Origin: Oscillatoria princeps RMCB-10
Lineage (GTDB): Bacteria; Cyanobacteriota; Cyanobacteriia; Cyanobacteriales; Oscillatoriaceae
DNA: 64,000 bases
Direction of reading: 5' to 3'
Assembly: GCA_019359235.1 (NCBI GenBank)
Contig: JAHHHT010000024.1
Location: forward strand, 1 to 64,000
Under the pieces are notes generated by a model. It worked only from the letters and a program-made list of their open reading frames with translations, had not been told where the DNA came from and made no database searches. A program made the position numbers and the translations under genes. Shown in pieces: positions 53,462 to 64,000 of the stretch; within the stretch, counting starts at the first letter, position 1; each line of letters opens with the position of its first letter.

Positions 53462-54427
53462 CGGGTGGCACCTCTAGTCGGGAGTCTCTCACAACTATAC
53501 TGGGTCGGCGAGCCTGCTGGCAAAAGTAACTTCAGTCACTAAATGCCAGCTAATCTCTGCAAAAGTGAGATGCACCCATCTGCTTGCGAATTGGGCGTGG
53601 GGTACTGGGCACTGGGCGTGGGGTACTGGGGATTGGCAATTTTTTTCATTCCCATGCCCGCTGCCCCATGCCCCTACGCCATGCCCGGTGCCCGGTGCCC
53701 GGTGCCCGGTGCCCGGTGCCCGGTGCCCGGTGGGCCATGTCCTTTGAACTTCTGGGGAACCAGCAGACCGCTGGCTCTTGACCGCATGGCCACCCTGAAC
53801 GCCCCAACTGGAGATCGCGCCGGGGAGAGTTGGCGAAAGCTGGCTGGAGCTGCTGCCCTGTTGCCTGACGCTGCTATTGACAGCCGGCGTGCGCTCCGGT
53901 ATAATATATTATGCACTTTTTAGGGTCTGGGAAAAACAGCAGAGAGAAAGACTGCCGGCAATCCAGAACCGGTAGGTTATCTGTTGGATTAAGCAGCAAA
54001 GGAAGCGTTCCCACAGGGCTGCAACAGGCCGGCGGGGCATGAGGGGGCGCTGGCGATCGGGGGGAGAAAGATTTTCATTTTTTTGCTGTGCCCAAAAGGC
54101 ACAGAGGTCGGACGGGAAAACCCATACAGGCAATAAGATTTTTGGCATAATTTCTTGACAATTATCAAAAAGTGTGGTATGCGAGTGCCAGAAGCGACCT
54201 GGTTGCGGCGGGCACCAGCAGCAGCAGATTTGACGCTTTGTGTGGCCAGAGGGCGGGGAGTCGCGCAGCCCCCTGTGGCTGGCCGGCAGGGGCGGCTGAC
54301 CCCGCGCAGCAAAACTTAACACAAACGGAATAGCGACTCTTCTTTCTAGGGTGTCCTCCCTCTGATAGACTTTAACACTTGAGGTAGCTCATAAAACGAC
54401 GCCAAATCAGCAGTTGGGAGGACAGTC
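53462..54427. other. Long intergenic region with heptamer repeats
   Basis: 966 bp. 53598-53640 repeats ggcgtggggtactggg; 53683-53732 is seven tandem copies of gcccggt. Heptanucleotide tandem repeats (STRR) are known in cyanobacteria. The last ~100 bp before glpX should hold its promoter. No gene is supported. Confidence 0.65.
53683..53732. repeat. Heptamer (gcccggt)7 tandem repeat
   Basis: Seven perfect gcccggt copies, preceded by gccccatgcccc variants. A related (ccccatg)n run is at 60577-60612. Confidence 0.9.
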
Positions 54428-55468
54428 TTGTTAGAAAATACCCTTGGGTTAGAAATCATTGAGGTGGTTGAGCAAGCCGCGATCGCCTCGGCCCGGTGGA
54501 TGGGCAAAGGCGACAAAAACACAGCTGACCACGTAGCGGTGGAAGCGATGCGGGAGCGGATGAACAAAATTCACATGCGCGGACGCATCGTGATTGGGGA
54601 AGGAGAGCGGGATGAAGCTCCCATGCTCTATATCGGCGAAGAGGTGGGCATCTGCACCCGCACCGACGCCAAAGACCACTGCAATCCGGATGAACTGATT
54701 GAGATCGACATCGCGGTTGACCCCTGCGAAGGCACCAACCTGGTCGCCTACGGTCAAAACGGTTCTATGGCGGTGCTGGCCATTTCCGAAAAAGGCGGGC
54801 TGTTTGCCGCACCTGACTTCTACATGAAGAAACTGGCCGCCCCTGCCGTGGCCAAAAACCATGTCGATATCCGCAAGTCAGCCACCGAAAATCTGAAAAT
54901 CCTCTCGGAGTGCATGAATCGCTCCATTGAGGAACTGGTGGTGGTGGTCATGGACCGCCCCCGTCACAAAGAACTGATCAAGGAAATCCGAGAAGCTGGG
55001 GCGCGGGTGCGACTGATCAGCGACGGAGACGTGTCAGCGGCGATCTGTTGCGCTTTCTCCGGCACCAACATCCACGCGCTGATGGGGATTGGCGCTGCGC
55101 CAGAAGGAGTGATCTCAGCGGCAGCCATGCGCTGCCTGGGGGGACACTTCCAAGGCCAGCTGATCTACGATCCAGAAATCGTGCAAACCGGCCTGATTGG
55201 CGAAAGCAAGGAGAGCAACCTGGCTCGCCTGAAGGAAATGAACATCACCGACCCCGACAAGGTTTACAGCGCCGAAGAGCTAGCCTCTGGCGACACGGTG
55301 CTGTTTGCCGCTTCCGGGATTACCCCCGGCACCCTGATGGAAGGCGTCCGCTACTTCCACGGCGGGGCGCGGACTCAGTCCCTGGTAATTTCCACTCAGT
55401 CAAAAACCGCTCGCTTTGTTGACACGATTCACCTGTTCGAGCAGCCAAAGTCTCTGCAATTGAGGTAA
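54428..55468 (+). CDS. glpX: Class II fructose-1,6-/sedoheptulose-1,7-bisphosphatase
   Basis: A 346-residue dual FBPase/SBPase of the Calvin cycle and gluconeogenesis. It has [60 protein letters not shown] (metal-binding Asp/Glu) and [20 protein letters not shown]. Conserved cysteines (CEGTN, ICTRTD, CCAFSG) fit the redox/AMP regulation known for the cyanobacterial enzyme. The start is a TTG at 54428 with GGAGG seven bases upstream. hemA follows on the same strand, a common cyanobacterial neighbour. Confidence 0.96.
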   Translation: MLENTLGLEIIEVVEQAAIASARWMGKGDKNTADHVAVEAMRERMNKIHMRGRIVIGEGERDEAPMLYIGEEVGICTRTDAKDHCNPDELIEIDIAVDPCEGTNLVAYGQNGSMAVLAISEKGGLFAAPDFYMKKLAAPAVAKNHVDIRKSATENLKILSECMNRSIEELVVVVMDRPRHKELIKEIREAGARVRLISDGDVSAAICCAFSGTNIHALMGIGAAPEGVISAAAMRCLGGHFQGQLIYDPEIVQTGLIGESKESNLARLKEMNITDPDKVYSAEELASGDTVLFAASGITPGTLMEGVRYFHGGARTQSLVISTQSKTARFVDTIHLFEQPKSLQLR

Positions 55469-55604
55469 GAGGCACTATCGCCAGGAAGGGCTAGAGGCAC
55501 TGGGGCGAGAACTCGCAAGACTCTTTCCCCAGCCCTCAGTCCCCAGCCCCCAGTCTGCAGGACTCAATTAGCAATTAGGTTTTGAGAAATTAGCAAAGGG
55601 TAAT

Positions 55605-56903
55605 ATGAATATTGCGGTTGTAGGTCTTAGCCACAAGACAGCCTCCGTTGAAATTCGGGAAAAACTCAGCATTCCAGAACAGCAGATAGAAACAGCGAGC
55701 GCTGCCCTGAAAGCGTACCCGCACATCGAAGAAGTGGCCATCCTCAGCACTTGCAACCGCTTAGAGATTTATCTGGTAACCAGTGAGACGGAGCAAGGCG
55801 TGCGGGAAGTAACGCAGTTTCTGTCTGACCACAGCAAACTTCCAGGGCACCACCTGCGCCAGCATTTGTTCATCTTGCTGCACCAAGATGCGGTGATGCA
55901 CTTGATGCGAGTCGCTGCCGGTCTTGACAGTTTGGTGCTCGGAGAGGGTCAAATTTTGGCTCAGGTGAAAAACACCCACAAACTGGGCCAGCAGCACAAT
56001 GGCGTCGGGCGCATCCTCAACCGGCTGCTCAAGCAGGCGATCACCGCCGGCAAGCGAGTCCGCACCGAAACCAATATCGGCACCGGCGCGGTTTCTATCA
56101 GCTCCGCAGCGGTGGAGCTAGCTCAGCTGAAAGTGCAAAATTTGGCCGGCTCTCGGGTGACGATTGTCGGTGCCGGCAAAATGTCCCGCCTCCTGGTACA
56201 GCACCTGCTCTCTAAAGGAGCCACCCAGATATCGATTGTCAATCGCTCAGCGCGGCGAGCTGAGGAATTGGCCGCCCAGTTCCCGGAGGCGCAGCTGCGC
56301 TATGTGCCCCTGTCGGAAATGATGCCGGCGATTGCCGAAACCGACATCGTGTTTACCGGCACGGCGGCTGCGGAACCCCTGCTCGACCGCGCTAAACTAG
56401 AAGCTGTCCTGAACCCCAACCAGCCTTTGATGCTGATCGACATTTCCGTTCCGCGCAACGTGGCGGCAGATGTCAACCAGCTGCCTAACGTTCGCGCCTT
56501 TAATGTGGACGATCTGAAAGCGGTTGTGGCTCAAAACCAAGAAAGCCGGCGGGCTCTGGCAATGGAAGCCGAAGGGCTCCTCGAAGAAGAGGTGGAAGCG
56601 TTTGATGTCTGGTGGCGCTCGCTAGAAACTGTCCCCACCATCAACAGCCTGCGGGAAAAAATCGAAACCATCCGCGAGCAAGAGCTGGAAAAGGCCCTCT
56701 CCCGTCTGGGGTCTGAATTCGCTGAACGTCACCAAGAGGTGATTGAAGCTCTGACGCGGGGGATTGTCAATAAAATCCTGCACGACCCAATGGTGCAGCT
56801 GCGGGCCCAGCAGGACATTGAGGCGCGACGCCGCGCTATGGAAACCCTGCGCATGCTGTTTAACCTCGATTCCGAAGCTCTTTCGGGCGAGCAATACAGC
56901 TGA
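55605..56903 (+). CDS. hemA: Glutamyl-tRNA reductase
   Basis: A 432-residue enzyme making glutamate-1-semialdehyde, the committed step to haem and chlorophyll. It starts [20 protein letters not shown]; the catalytic Cys is in [14 protein letters not shown] (Cys50). Next come [22 protein letters not shown]-binding [33 protein letters not shown] and the C-terminal dimerisation helix. AAGGGT lies six bases before the ATG. In cyanobacteria its stability is controlled post-translationally. Confidence 0.97.
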   Translation: MNIAVVGLSHKTASVEIREKLSIPEQQIETASAALKAYPHIEEVAILSTCNRLEIYLVTSETEQGVREVTQFLSDHSKLPGHHLRQHLFILLHQDAVMHLMRVAAGLDSLVLGEGQILAQVKNTHKLGQQHNGVGRILNRLLKQAITAGKRVRTETNIGTGAVSISSAAVELAQLKVQNLAGSRVTIVGAGKMSRLLVQHLLSKGATQISIVNRSARRAEELAAQFPEAQLRYVPLSEMMPAIAETDIVFTGTAAAEPLLDRAKLEAVLNPNQPLMLIDISVPRNVAADVNQLPNVRAFNVDDLKAVVAQNQESRRALAMEAEGLLEEEVEAFDVWWRSLETVPTINSLREKIETIREQELEKALSRLGSEFAERHQEVIEALTRGIVNKILHDPMVQLRAQQDIEARRRAMETLRMLFNLDSEALSGEQYS

Positions 56904-56932
56904 GCTGACGGGGGCGTGGCCCCGATGTGGGA

Positions 56933-57092
56933 CTGTCAGCTGTCAGTTATTTTCGTTAAGGGCTTTAGCCCAACTGCTTTCTTTGGGCTTTAGCCCAACT
57001 GCTTTCTTTGGGCTTTAGCCCAACTGCTTTCTTTGGGCTTTAGCCCAACTACAAACTTGAGAGTTGGCGAAAAGAATTGACAGTTGACAGCT
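56933..57092. repeat. Element with inverted ends and four 25-bp hairpin repeats
   Basis: Ends ctgtcagctgtcagttattt and gaattgacagttgacag are inverted complements. Between them gggctttagcccaactgctt (with ctttcttt, 25-bp period) occurs four times, at 56960, 56985, 57010 and 57035. Each holds the stem gggctttagccc. It lies between hemA and the UPF0182 gene. Confidence 0.85.
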
Positions 57093-57113
57093 CTCTGCGC
57101 TTCGGTGTATAAT
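57084..57113 (+). promoter_or_regulatory. Sigma70-type promoter of UPF0182 gene
   Basis: TTGACA at 57084-57089, 18-base spacer, TATAAT at 57108-57113: both consensus-perfect. Transcription would start near 57120, only ~5 bases before the annotated ATG, so the mRNA may be almost leaderless. The -35 box is part of the repeat element's right end. Confidence 0.65.
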
Positions 57114-57124
57114 GTAAAGCCTGT

Positions 57125-60100
57125 ATGCAGGCAAAGTCTTGGAACCGGCAATTGCGGTGGGCGGTACTGCTACTGGGGCTGTGGCTGGGATTCGATTTGG
57201 TCGCTCACCTGGTGGCGGAAAGCTTGTGGTTCCAGGAAGTCGGCTATTTTCAAGTTTTTTTATTGCGAATACAAACTCAGGGCGGATTGTGGGCAGCCGG
57301 CTTCGGAATCACTGCCGGCTTTCTCCTGGGAAATCTGGCGCTGGCGCAAAAGCTCAAGCACCCAAAACCTGAAGAGACCGCCAGTGCCGGTGGGGGCTTT
57401 CCGCCACTAGAAGTCATTGGGTGGCGCTGGTTGCTGCCCTTGGTGCTGGGGCTGGAACTGGTGCTGGTGCTGCTGCTCCTCCACTATGGCCAAGAGGCTG
57501 TGAGATACTGGCATCCGGAACCACACTTGCAGAATGTCTCTCCCCCCTTGCCCTCGCCGTTCCGGCCAGAGTCTGCGGTGTCAATTGTCCGCCAGATGCT
57601 ATCCCAGTCTTGGCGGCTGGGTGTGCTGCTGGCACTGGCAACCGCTTTGCTGATTGCGCCGCAGTTTTTCTTGAGCGCGATAGCGGTAGCGATGAGCTTG
57701 GGGTTCGGTCTGGCTCTCTCGGCAAACTGGGCCAAAGTGTTGCAATATTCCCACCCCATCCCCTTTCACAGCACCGACCCCCTATTTCGCCTGGATATCA
57801 GCCGGTACGTCTTTGCTTTGCCAATCGGGGAACTGCTGGAATTCTGGCTGTTCGGACTGTTTTTGTACGCGCTGCTGGCGGTCTCCCTGATTTACCTGCT
57901 CTCGGGCGATTCTATCTCTCAGGGCAGTTTTCCCGGCTTTTCGCAGGAACAGCAGCGTCACTTGCACGGGTTGGGCGGATTGGTGATGCTGGGGGTGGCG
58001 CTTTCCTACTGGCTGCGCCGCTATGAGTTGCTGTACTCCCCGCGTGGGGTGACATACGGCGCGAGTTACACCGATGTCACGGTGCAGCTGCCGGCTTATA
58101 CAGGGTTGAGCCTCCTGGCTGTTGGGCTCGGTGGGTGGTTGCTCTGGCGGACGATTTTCTGGACTCCCACCCAGTGCCGGCTGCCAAATCCGGAAGAAGG
58201 AAGGAAAAGAAAAGGAAGTCAGCGCAACCGTGCCGGTGCCGTTATCGGGGACTGCCCCTACCCTCCGCAACTGATTTATGGCTTGACCGGCTATGTGGCG
58301 ATAGCAGCGGTAGCGGGCGGGGTGCTGCCCTTCGCAGTGCAAAGACTGGGGGTGCAGCCCAACGAACTGGCGCGGGAGCGACCATACATTGAGCGCACTA
58401 TCGCCTTCACCAAAGAAGCTTTTGATTTGCACAATATCGAAGAAAGAACCTTTGAGCCAGAAGGTTCCCTCACCCTAGCTGACTTGCGGCAGAACAGCCA
58501 GACGATCCGCAACATCCGCCTGTGGGACGCTCGCCCGCTGCTGGAAACCAATCGCCAGCTGCAGCAAATCCGGCTTTACTACAAGTTCCCCAACGCGGAC
58601 ATTGACCGCTACACCCTTAAGAAAGAGCAAAGAAACCCCAGCCTTCCCTCCCGCCTGCCGGATAAGGGAAAAGGGGGTTCAGCGGTTCCGGGGAGAATTT
58701 CCCCCAACCCGCCGGCTGCTGAAAAGCAACAGGTGATTTTGGCGGCGCGAGAGCTAGACTACAGCGCAGTGCCTCAGGAGGCTAAGACTTGGGTGAACGA
58801 ACACCTGGTCTACACCCACGGCTACGGTTTTACCATGAGTCCTGTGAATACGGTCGGGCCCGGCGGACTGCCAGACTATTTCGTCAAGGATATTGGGGTG
58901 GGAGAGGAGAGGTTGCGCACGTCCAGCGAGCGGATTCGGGCCAGCATTCCGATTGGCCACCCCCGGATTTATTACGGCGAAATCACCGGCACCTACGTGA
59001 TGGCACCCACTAAGGTGAAGGAGCTGGACTATCCCAGCGGGGAGGAAAATGTCTACAACACCTACGACGGCACCGGCGGGGTGCCGGTTGGCACCGGCTG
59101 GCGGCGGTGGCTGTTTGCCAAGTACCTCAATGACTGGCAGATGGTGTTCACCGGCAATTTCACCCCCGAGACGAAATTGCTGTTCCGCCGCAATATTAAC
59201 GAGCGGGTGCGGGCCATCGCGCCGTTTCTGCGCTACGACAGCGACCCCTACCTGGTTGTCGCTCGGGCCAAGATATCCAAGGCGGCACCGGCACAGGGGG
59301 AGGAAAACTACCTCTACTGGATTGCTGACGCCTACACCACCAGCGACCGCTACCCGTATTCAGATCCGGGTAAAGAGGGGTTTAACTACATCCGCAACTC
59401 TGTCAAAGCTGTCATCGACGCCTACAGTGGCGATGTTGCGTTCTACGTGGCAGACCCCTCTGACCCGATTATTGCCAGCTGGAATGCTATTTTTCCCCAC
59501 TTGTTCAGACCGCTGCGCGATATGCCGGTGACGCTGCGCACTCACATCCGCTATCCGCTGGATTTGTTCGGCATTCAGTCGGAGCGGTTGCTGACTTACC
59601 ACATGACCGACCCGCAGGTGTTCTACAATCGGGACGACCAGTGGCAGGTTCCCACTGAAATCTACGGCAGCGAACCCCGACCGGTGGAGCCGTACTATTT
59701 GATTATGAAACTGCCCACCGCCTCGTCAGAAGAATTCATCCTGCTGCACCCCTTTACGCCGACAAAGCGGAACAATCTTATCGCTTGGCTGGCAGGCCGG
59801 TCGGACGGTGAAAATTACGGGAAGCTGCTGCTGTACCAGTTTCCCAAGCAGCGGCTGGTCTACGGGCCAGAACAAATTGAGGCCCGGATTAACCAAGACC
59901 CAATTATCTCCCAGCAGATTTCTCTGTGGAACCGGCAGGGTTCGAGTGCTATTCAGGGGAATCTGCTGGTGATTCCGATTGAACAGTCGCTGCTCTATGT
60001 CGAGCCCCTGTATCTGGAAGCGACGCAAAATAGCTTGCCGACGCTGGTGAGGGTGATTGTGGCCTATGAAAACCGCATTGCGATGGCAGAAACCCTGGAA

Positions 60101-60202
60101 CAGGCACTGGAAGCGATTTTCCAGCCGGGAAAAATGAAGGTGCCGGTGATTGTCACCCCCATTGAGGGCGGGGAGGTGCCGGCTGTCCCGCCCCAGCGCT
60201 GA
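57125..60202 (+). CDS. UPF0182 (COG1615) membrane protein
   Basis: A 1025-residue protein. The N-terminal ~410 residues hold about seven membrane helices ([60 protein letters not shown]). The large remainder is extracytoplasmic with conserved UPF0182 blocks ([60 protein letters not shown]). The family is conserved in cyanobacteria and actinobacteria, of unknown function. Two low-complexity inserts (RKRKGSQRN ~360; [16 protein letters not shown] ~515) appear in loops. Translation start at 57125 lies very close to the promoter; the protein begins properly there. Confidence 0.9.
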   Translation: MQAKSWNRQLRWAVLLLGLWLGFDLVAHLVAESLWFQEVGYFQVFLLRIQTQGGLWAAGFGITAGFLLGNLALAQKLKHPKPEETASAGGGFPPLEVIGWRWLLPLVLGLELVLVLLLLHYGQEAVRYWHPEPHLQNVSPPLPSPFRPESAVSIVRQMLSQSWRLGVLLALATALLIAPQFFLSAIAVAMSLGFGLALSANWAKVLQYSHPIPFHSTDPLFRLDISRYVFALPIGELLEFWLFGLFLYALLAVSLIYLLSGDSISQGSFPGFSQEQQRHLHGLGGLVMLGVALSYWLRRYELLYSPRGVTYGASYTDVTVQLPAYTGLSLLAVGLGGWLLWRTIFWTPTQCRLPNPEEGRKRKGSQRNRAGAVIGDCPYPPQLIYGLTGYVAIAAVAGGVLPFAVQRLGVQPNELARERPYIERTIAFTKEAFDLHNIEERTFEPEGSLTLADLRQNSQTIRNIRLWDARPLLETNRQLQQIRLYYKFPNADIDRYTLKKEQRNPSLPSRLPDKGKGGSAVPGRISPNPPAAEKQQVILAARELDYSAVPQEAKTWVNEHLVYTHGYGFTMSPVNTVGPGGLPDYFVKDIGVGEERLRTSSERIRASIPIGHPRIYYGEITGTYVMAPTKVKELDYPSGEENVYNTYDGTGGVPVGTGWRRWLFAKYLNDWQMVFTGNFTPETKLLFRRNINERVRAIAPFLRYDSDPYLVVARAKISKAAPAQGEENYLYWIADAYTTSDRYPYSDPGKEGFNYIRNSVKAVIDAYSGDVAFYVADPSDPIIASWNAIFPHLFRPLRDMPVTLRTHIRYPLDLFGIQSERLLTYHMTDPQVFYNRDDQWQVPTEIYGSEPRPVEPYYLIMKLPTASSEEFILLHPFTPTKRNNLIAWLAGRSDGENYGKLLLYQFPKQRLVYGPEQIEARINQDPIISQQISLWNRQGSSAIQGNLLVIPIEQSLLYVEPLYLEATQNSLPTLVRVIVAYENRIAMAETLEQALEAIFQPGKMKVPVIVTPIEGGEVPAVPPQR

Positions 60203-60751
60203 GAGGTCTGGTGTTGGGTTATATAGCAATGGACAGTAAGTTTAGGACATGATAGTCGGAGGGAACGCCTGTCCTACGTCCTGCGAAGTATAGGCGTAGG
60301 GCAGGCGTCTCGCCTGCCCTTAAGGTCTCGCTCGATCGGAGGGAACGCCTGTCCCACGTCCTAACCTGAGTTTTGGGCCGGAGGGGTTTTTAGAAAAGTA
60401 TTCAAACAAATCTTATATAATTTTAATTAATAAAAGATATATATATAGTAAGATAAAGCTAGTTTAATTATAAAATTTACGGATAATTAGCGCTCGAAAT
60501 GGCTGCCGGCGCGACTCGAGTGCTGGGCCATGCAACTGCCAAGGGAGTGGGGGAGCGGGGGAGCGGGGAAAATTGCCCATGCCCCATGCCCCATGCCCCA
60601 TGCCCCATGCCCGGTGCCCTGGCTGAGGAATCCCGTCAGAGGGGTCACATTGTTAAAATTCTGCGGATTCTGCCTATTGCAGCTATCCAGTCCGATAAAC
60701 TGCTCTCGGTAGACTTGTGATTGGTAAAAAAACTATAAGTTGAGGCGTGTT
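60203..60751. other. Intergenic region with dispersed and heptamer repeats
   Basis: 60257-60365 has cggagggaacgcctgtcc twice around caggcgtctcgcctgccc, a family also at 63858-63905. 60395-60480 is very AT-rich (tatatatatagtaagataaa). 60577-60612 is a ccccatg heptamer run. The pgi promoter should lie in the last ~100 bp. No gene is supported. Confidence 0.6.
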
Positions 60752-62341
60752 ATGGATGCTGCTGCACTCTGGCAACGATATCAGGACTGGCTCTACTACC
60801 ACGAGGGGCTGGGATTTTACCTGGATGTCAGCCGCATGAGATTCGATGACGCTTTTGTGGAAGCTTTGAAGCCCAAGTTTGAGAAGGCGTTTAAAGATAT
60901 GGCGGCTCTGGAGGCGGGGGCGATTGCCAACCCGGACGAGAACCGCATGGTTGGCCACTACTGGCTGCGCGATCCAGATTTAGCGCCATCACCGGCACTC
61001 AAGCAGGAGATTGTGGGAACCCTGGAGCGGGTGGAAGCGTTTGCCCAAAAAGTCCACACCGGCGCGATCCACCCCCCCTACGCCGCTAAATTTACCGATG
61101 TGCTCTCCATCGGGATTGGCGGTTCCGCCCTCGGACCGCAATTTGTGGCGGCGGCGCTCGCGCCAGATTTCCCGCCGGTGGGAATTCACTTCATCGACAA
61201 TACGGACCCCGCCGGCATTGACAGCACGCTGGCACAGCTGAAAGACCGGCTGAAGAGTACGTTGGCGATCGTGATTTCCAAATCTGGGGGAACGCCAGAC
61301 ACCCGCAACGGCATGGTTGAGGTTCAGCACGCTTACTCGCTTCACAACCTGAACTTCGCCCAGCATGCGGTGGCGATTACCGGACACGACAGCGGTTTGG
61401 ACAAGCTGGCTAAGTCAGAGGGCTGGCTGGAGACGTTCCCCATGCACGACTGGGTGGGGGGGCGCACTTCGGAAATATCTGTGGTGGGGCTGCTACCGGC
61501 AGCTTTGCAGGGAATTGGGATTCGCGAGATGCTTGCCGGTGCCAAGGAAATGGACGTGGCGACTCGGGTGGCGGACATTAAACGCAATCCAGCCGCTCTG
61601 CTGGCGCTGAGCTGGTATTATGCCGGCAATGGGCGCGGCGAAAAAGACATGGTGGTGCTGCCTTATAAGGACACGCTGCTGCTGTTCAGCCGGTATTTGC
61701 AGCAACTGGTGATGGAATCTCTGGGGAAAGAGAAAGATTTGCAGGGGAATACTGTCTACCAGGGGATTGCGGTTTACGGGAATAAAGGTTCGACGGACCA
61801 GCACGCCTATGTGCAGCAGTTGCGGGAGGGGGTGCCGAATTTCTTCGCAACCTTTATTGAGGTGCTGGAGGACAGGAACGGACCCTCTCCGGAGGTGGAA
61901 GCCGGTGGGATTACCTCGGGGGATTACCTGTCGGGGTTCTTGCAGGGAACGCGAGAGGCGCTGTTTGAAAATCTGCGCGATTCGATTACGGTGACAGTTG
62001 GGCAAGTCAATCCGGGGACGGTTGGGGCGTTAATTGCGCTGTACGAGCGAGCGGTTGGATTGTACGCTTCTTTGGTGAATATTAACGCTTATCACCAGCC
62101 GGGTGTGGAAGCGGGGAAGAAGGCGGCGGCTGCGATTTTGGATTTGCAGAAGCGTGTTTTGCAGGTGCTGAAAGCGGAAGGTGCGCCGATGTCTTTGGAG
62201 GCGCTGGCGGAGCGTGCCGGTGTTCCCGATCGGGTGGAGTCGATTTACAAGATTGTGCGCCATCTGGCGGCGAACCGGCGGGGTGTGGTGTTGCAGGGAA
62301 ATCTTGCTGAGCCGGCGAGTTTGAGGGTTTTGCTGTCTTAA
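60752..62341 (+). CDS. pgi: Glucose-6-phosphate isomerase
   Basis: A 529-residue enzyme interconverting glucose-6- and fructose-6-phosphate. Signatures are [69 protein letters not shown] and [20 protein letters not shown]. Length equals that of other cyanobacterial Pgi. The ATG at 60752 has TGAGG eight bases upstream, better than the TTG at 60740. Confidence 0.97.
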   Translation: MDAAALWQRYQDWLYYHEGLGFYLDVSRMRFDDAFVEALKPKFEKAFKDMAALEAGAIANPDENRMVGHYWLRDPDLAPSPALKQEIVGTLERVEAFAQKVHTGAIHPPYAAKFTDVLSIGIGGSALGPQFVAAALAPDFPPVGIHFIDNTDPAGIDSTLAQLKDRLKSTLAIVISKSGGTPDTRNGMVEVQHAYSLHNLNFAQHAVAITGHDSGLDKLAKSEGWLETFPMHDWVGGRTSEISVVGLLPAALQGIGIREMLAGAKEMDVATRVADIKRNPAALLALSWYYAGNGRGEKDMVVLPYKDTLLLFSRYLQQLVMESLGKEKDLQGNTVYQGIAVYGNKGSTDQHAYVQQLREGVPNFFATFIEVLEDRNGPSPEVEAGGITSGDYLSGFLQGTREALFENLRDSITVTVGQVNPGTVGALIALYERAVGLYASLVNINAYHQPGVEAGKKAAAAILDLQKRVLQVLKAEGAPMSLEALAERAGVPDRVESIYKIVRHLAANRRGVVLQGNLAEPASLRVLLS

Positions 62342-62357
62342 AGGCGTAGACTCAAAG

Positions 62358-62452
62358 AGAGACGCGATTTATCGCGTCTCTACAAGAGTCCTGATGAAAG
62401 TCCTCACTACAAACATTGTAGGGTGCGTTACTATGTGAGTGCGGCACCCTAC
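62358..62452. repeat. Two hairpin repeats after pgi
   Basis: 62358-62381: perfect palindrome agagacgcgat-tt-atcgcgtctct. 62418-62452: gtagggtgcg...gcggcaccctac followed by tttctt, a possible terminator. Both belong to dispersed families. Confidence 0.75.
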
Positions 62453-62488
62453 TTTCTTACCACCCACCATCAGCGGGGTGGGGTGAAA

Positions 62489-63079
62489 TCAATAAACTTT
62501 TTGCCCAATATAATTTCCCTTCGGATTGTACTGACAGACTAAGTAGTCCTTCCCACCGGCAGTAGCCAAACCGCACCCCACTTCTGTGGTATTCCGCCAA
62601 ATGACTTGGGTGTAGTGACCGACATCTTGCCACTTCCCACTATTGGAGACATCGGGAAAAGTGCCGGCGACGAAAAATTTCTTTTCGCTCCCCCAACTAT
62701 CTACCATCTGCGTGAAGGAATAAGCCCCTGCAGTCCCCATCCAGAGGTTTTCTCCATAAGAGGCAGATCCACTGTGTTTAAATTGACCTGTTGAAGCCAG
62801 TTGATTTGCCCACTGCTGAGCCGCATTTGCCACAGTGTCAGACCATTTTAGTGCGGGCACGCCCACTTCTTGCCGGTATTTATTGTGAGCGGCTAAAATG
62901 TCATTTTTGTTAATTGTTCGTGTGTTTTGTGCGAACAGCTGCGAGGCATCAGATATATTCTGAGTCTTAGTTGTGGCCGGTGCCAGCGCCGCTAGGGTCA
63001 AACTAGCTGTGATAGCAGCAAACCCTAAGCCAATTCCAGCGGCTAGTGCCAGAGAAGTTTGCTTGTACAGTTTACGCAT
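62489..63079 (-). CDS. Secreted CAP (SCP/PR-1) domain protein
   Basis: A 196-residue protein with a signal peptide (SLALAAGIGLGFAAITASLT) and one CAP domain: DILAAHNKYRQEVGVPALKW, FKHSGSASYGENLW, GHYTQVIWRNTTEVGCGLA and YLVCQYNPKGNYIGQKVY. The CAP cavity His/Glu residues (HSG, GENL, GHYTQ) are present. Bacterial CAP proteins are exported and of diverse function. The start at 63079 has GGGGAG nine bases upstream; the longer frame to 63190 runs into the ctgcgtcc repeat and is rejected. Confidence 0.9.
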   Translation of the reverse strand: MRKLYKQTSLALAAGIGLGFAAITASLTLAALAPATTKTQNISDASQLFAQNTRTINKNDILAAHNKYRQEVGVPALKWSDTVANAAQQWANQLASTGQFKHSGSASYGENLWMGTAGAYSFTQMVDSWGSEKKFFVAGTFPDVSNSGKWQDVGHYTQVIWRNTTEVGCGLATAGGKDYLVCQYNPKGNYIGQKVY

Positions 63080-63149
63080 GATGGATAACTCCCCAGTAAT
63101 GAGATGTGTGCGGACATGATTAAGCGTAACAGGTTGCCGCCATAAACAC

Positions 63150-63202
63150 CGAGATAAACGCTGAATTAATCGGCGTCCATCTGCGTTCATCTGCGGTTCA
63201 AA
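63150..63202. repeat. ctgcgttcatctgcggtt repeat at phosphatase 3' end
   Basis: gataaacgctgaattaatcggcgtccatctgcg then ttcatctgcggttcaa. It supplies the last codons (NRR-stop) of the upstream phosphatase gene. Confidence 0.75.
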
Positions 63203-63678
63203 TTAGAGGCATTGCCAACAACTTCCTGCAGCAACCCGTCGCAGGCGTCAAAAAGCAAATCGATGACTTGGTTAAATCCCTCTGGCCCGCCATAGTAGGG
63301 GTCGGGGACTTCCTTGAGGTCATGGCGCGTGCAAAAGTCGCACATCATGCGCACTTTGTCGCGATATTTGCCGGCGGGGTCGAGGTAAAGAATATCCCGG
63401 TAATTCTCCCGATCCATTGCCAGAATTAAATCAAATTTCTCAAAATCTGCCTTTTGGAACTGGCGAGCTTCACCCGTGAAGGTCATTCCCCGCGCAATGG
63501 CGGCGGCGACCATGCGCCGGTCGGGGGGAAGGCCAATGTGATAGCCGCCGGTGCCGGCGGAGTCGCAGGTAAGTCGGTCGCTGAGATTGGCTTGCGCAAT
63601 CAAGTGATTCATGATATTCTCAGCTGCCGGTGAGCGGCAAATGTTGCCGAGGCAAACAAACAGGAGCTTGTAGGGCAT
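63187..63678 (-). CDS. Low-molecular-weight protein tyrosine phosphatase
   Basis: A 163-residue phosphatase: P-loop LLFVCLGNICRSPAAE (Cys, Arg of CxxxxxRS), and general-acid Asp in EVPDPYYGGPEGFNQ. Conserved FDLILAMDRENYRDI is present. It dephosphorylates phosphotyrosine or small substrates. Its final residues NLNRR are encoded by the dispersed ctgcggtt repeat. Transcribed towards the CAP gene but with a ~110-bp gap. Confidence 0.95.
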   Translation of the reverse strand: MPYKLLFVCLGNICRSPAAENIMNHLIAQANLSDRLTCDSAGTGGYHIGLPPDRRMVAAAIARGMTFTGEARQFQKADFEKFDLILAMDRENYRDILYLDPAGKYRDKVRMMCDFCTRHDLKEVPDPYYGGPEGFNQVIDLLFDACDGLLQEVVGNASNLNRR

Positions 63679-64000
63679 CAGGGATTCTTGCGCTTTGTAA
63701 AGTAGAAAGTCCGCACACTTCCTTTCAACAAGGCGACAAACATCGCCTCGGGCTGTCTCGTAGCGGACTGTCTTCTATATCTTAAGATACAAAGAAAACA
63801 AGGTTATAGCAACAGACAGCTCTGTAATGGACAAGGGCTCTCACTTGCTAGTAGGCACAGGGACAGGCGTCTCGCCTGGACTACGTCCTAACCTAAGTGG
63901 CTATTGCTATAAATTCTGCAACGAATTTGTCCCATAAAAGTCAAGAAACCCGGTTTCTTAAATAAACCGGGTTTCTCGCCGCACGGGGTTTTGGCACTCT
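63679..64000. other. Intergenic region to window end
   Basis: Contains ggacaggcgtctcgcctg (63858-63880), related to the 60.3-kb repeat, and a caagaaacccggtttcttaa / ataaaccgggtttct pair (63943-63977). No gene is seen. Confidence 0.6.

Noticed and set aside
53909-54322. 137-residue minus-strand ORF upstream of glpX
   Set aside because: Cys/Pro/Trp-rich with no recognisable domain; overlapping alternative frames equally open.
1-64000. tRNA, rRNA, tmRNA, RNase P RNA
   Set aside because: No cloverleaf arms with GGTTCRA-type T loops or known RNA cores were recognised; a covariance search would be decisive.

Overview
The window looks like a piece of a cyanobacterial chromosome, most likely a filamentous non-heterocystous type (Oscillatoriales/Microcoleus-like; genus is inference). 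The evidence is the gene content: cyanobacterial-type RNase E with an arginine-rich tail, the FBPase/SBPase glpX next to hemA, clpS next to a CPBP protease, DUF1997, DUF1830, DUF4079 and DUF6761 families, an LL-diaminopimelate aminotransferase, a PrcA-like S8 protease, Ser/Thr kinases and a giant multi-PAS histidine kinase. HIP1 palindromes (GCGATCGC) occur, and intergenic regions are very rich in dispersed palindromic and short tandem repeats.

Layout. 0-2.6 kb is accessory: the tail of an IS200-like transposase, a possible double-glycine leader peptide, and a 272-bp tandem array. 2.6-15 kb is mostly housekeeping: pheA, DUF1997, a broken rnhB, rne, a large radical SAM/DUF2344 protein (split from rne by a decayed TnpB), a STAS protein and dapL. 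15-18 kb holds a PIN toxin-antitoxin pair, a decayed Uma2 gene and repeat clusters. 18-25 kb carries clpS-CPBP, a pentapeptide-repeat protein, a DICT/degenerate HD-GYP protein, a second radical SAM protein and three small membrane or unknown proteins. 25.4-31.3 kb is one gene: a 1952-aa sensor kinase. 31.3-33.5 kb is an unexplained non-coding array of at least seven diverged ~105-bp units, partly doubled by a 719-bp-offset duplication. 33.5-38.5 kb has an orphan ABC ATPase, an atypical response regulator, DUF6761 and a bolA-grxD pair. 38.9-42.5 kb is a tandem pair of membrane-linked Ser/Thr kinases. 43-48.7 kb has an S8/P-domain protease, an acyltransferase, tadA and grxC. 48.8-53.5 kb is a TpsB-type outer-membrane transporter followed by a TPR-CHAT protein. 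54.4-62.3 kb is central metabolism (glpX, hemA, UPF0182, pgi), and the end has a CAP-domain protein and a low-molecular-weight phosphatase.

Themes. (1) Signalling parts with non-canonical phosphorylation sites: the giant kinase has a receiver with Thr58 at the phospho-acceptor position, a neighbouring response regulator has Glu54 there, and an HD-GYP-like protein lacks the HD pair. (2) Dispersed repeats reach into genes: they supply the last codons of several proteins, an in-frame insertion in a GAF domain, and probably the -35 box of the UPF0182 gene. (3) Gene decay: rnhB, tnpB and a Uma2 gene are all broken. No tRNA, rRNA or CRISPR array was recognised.
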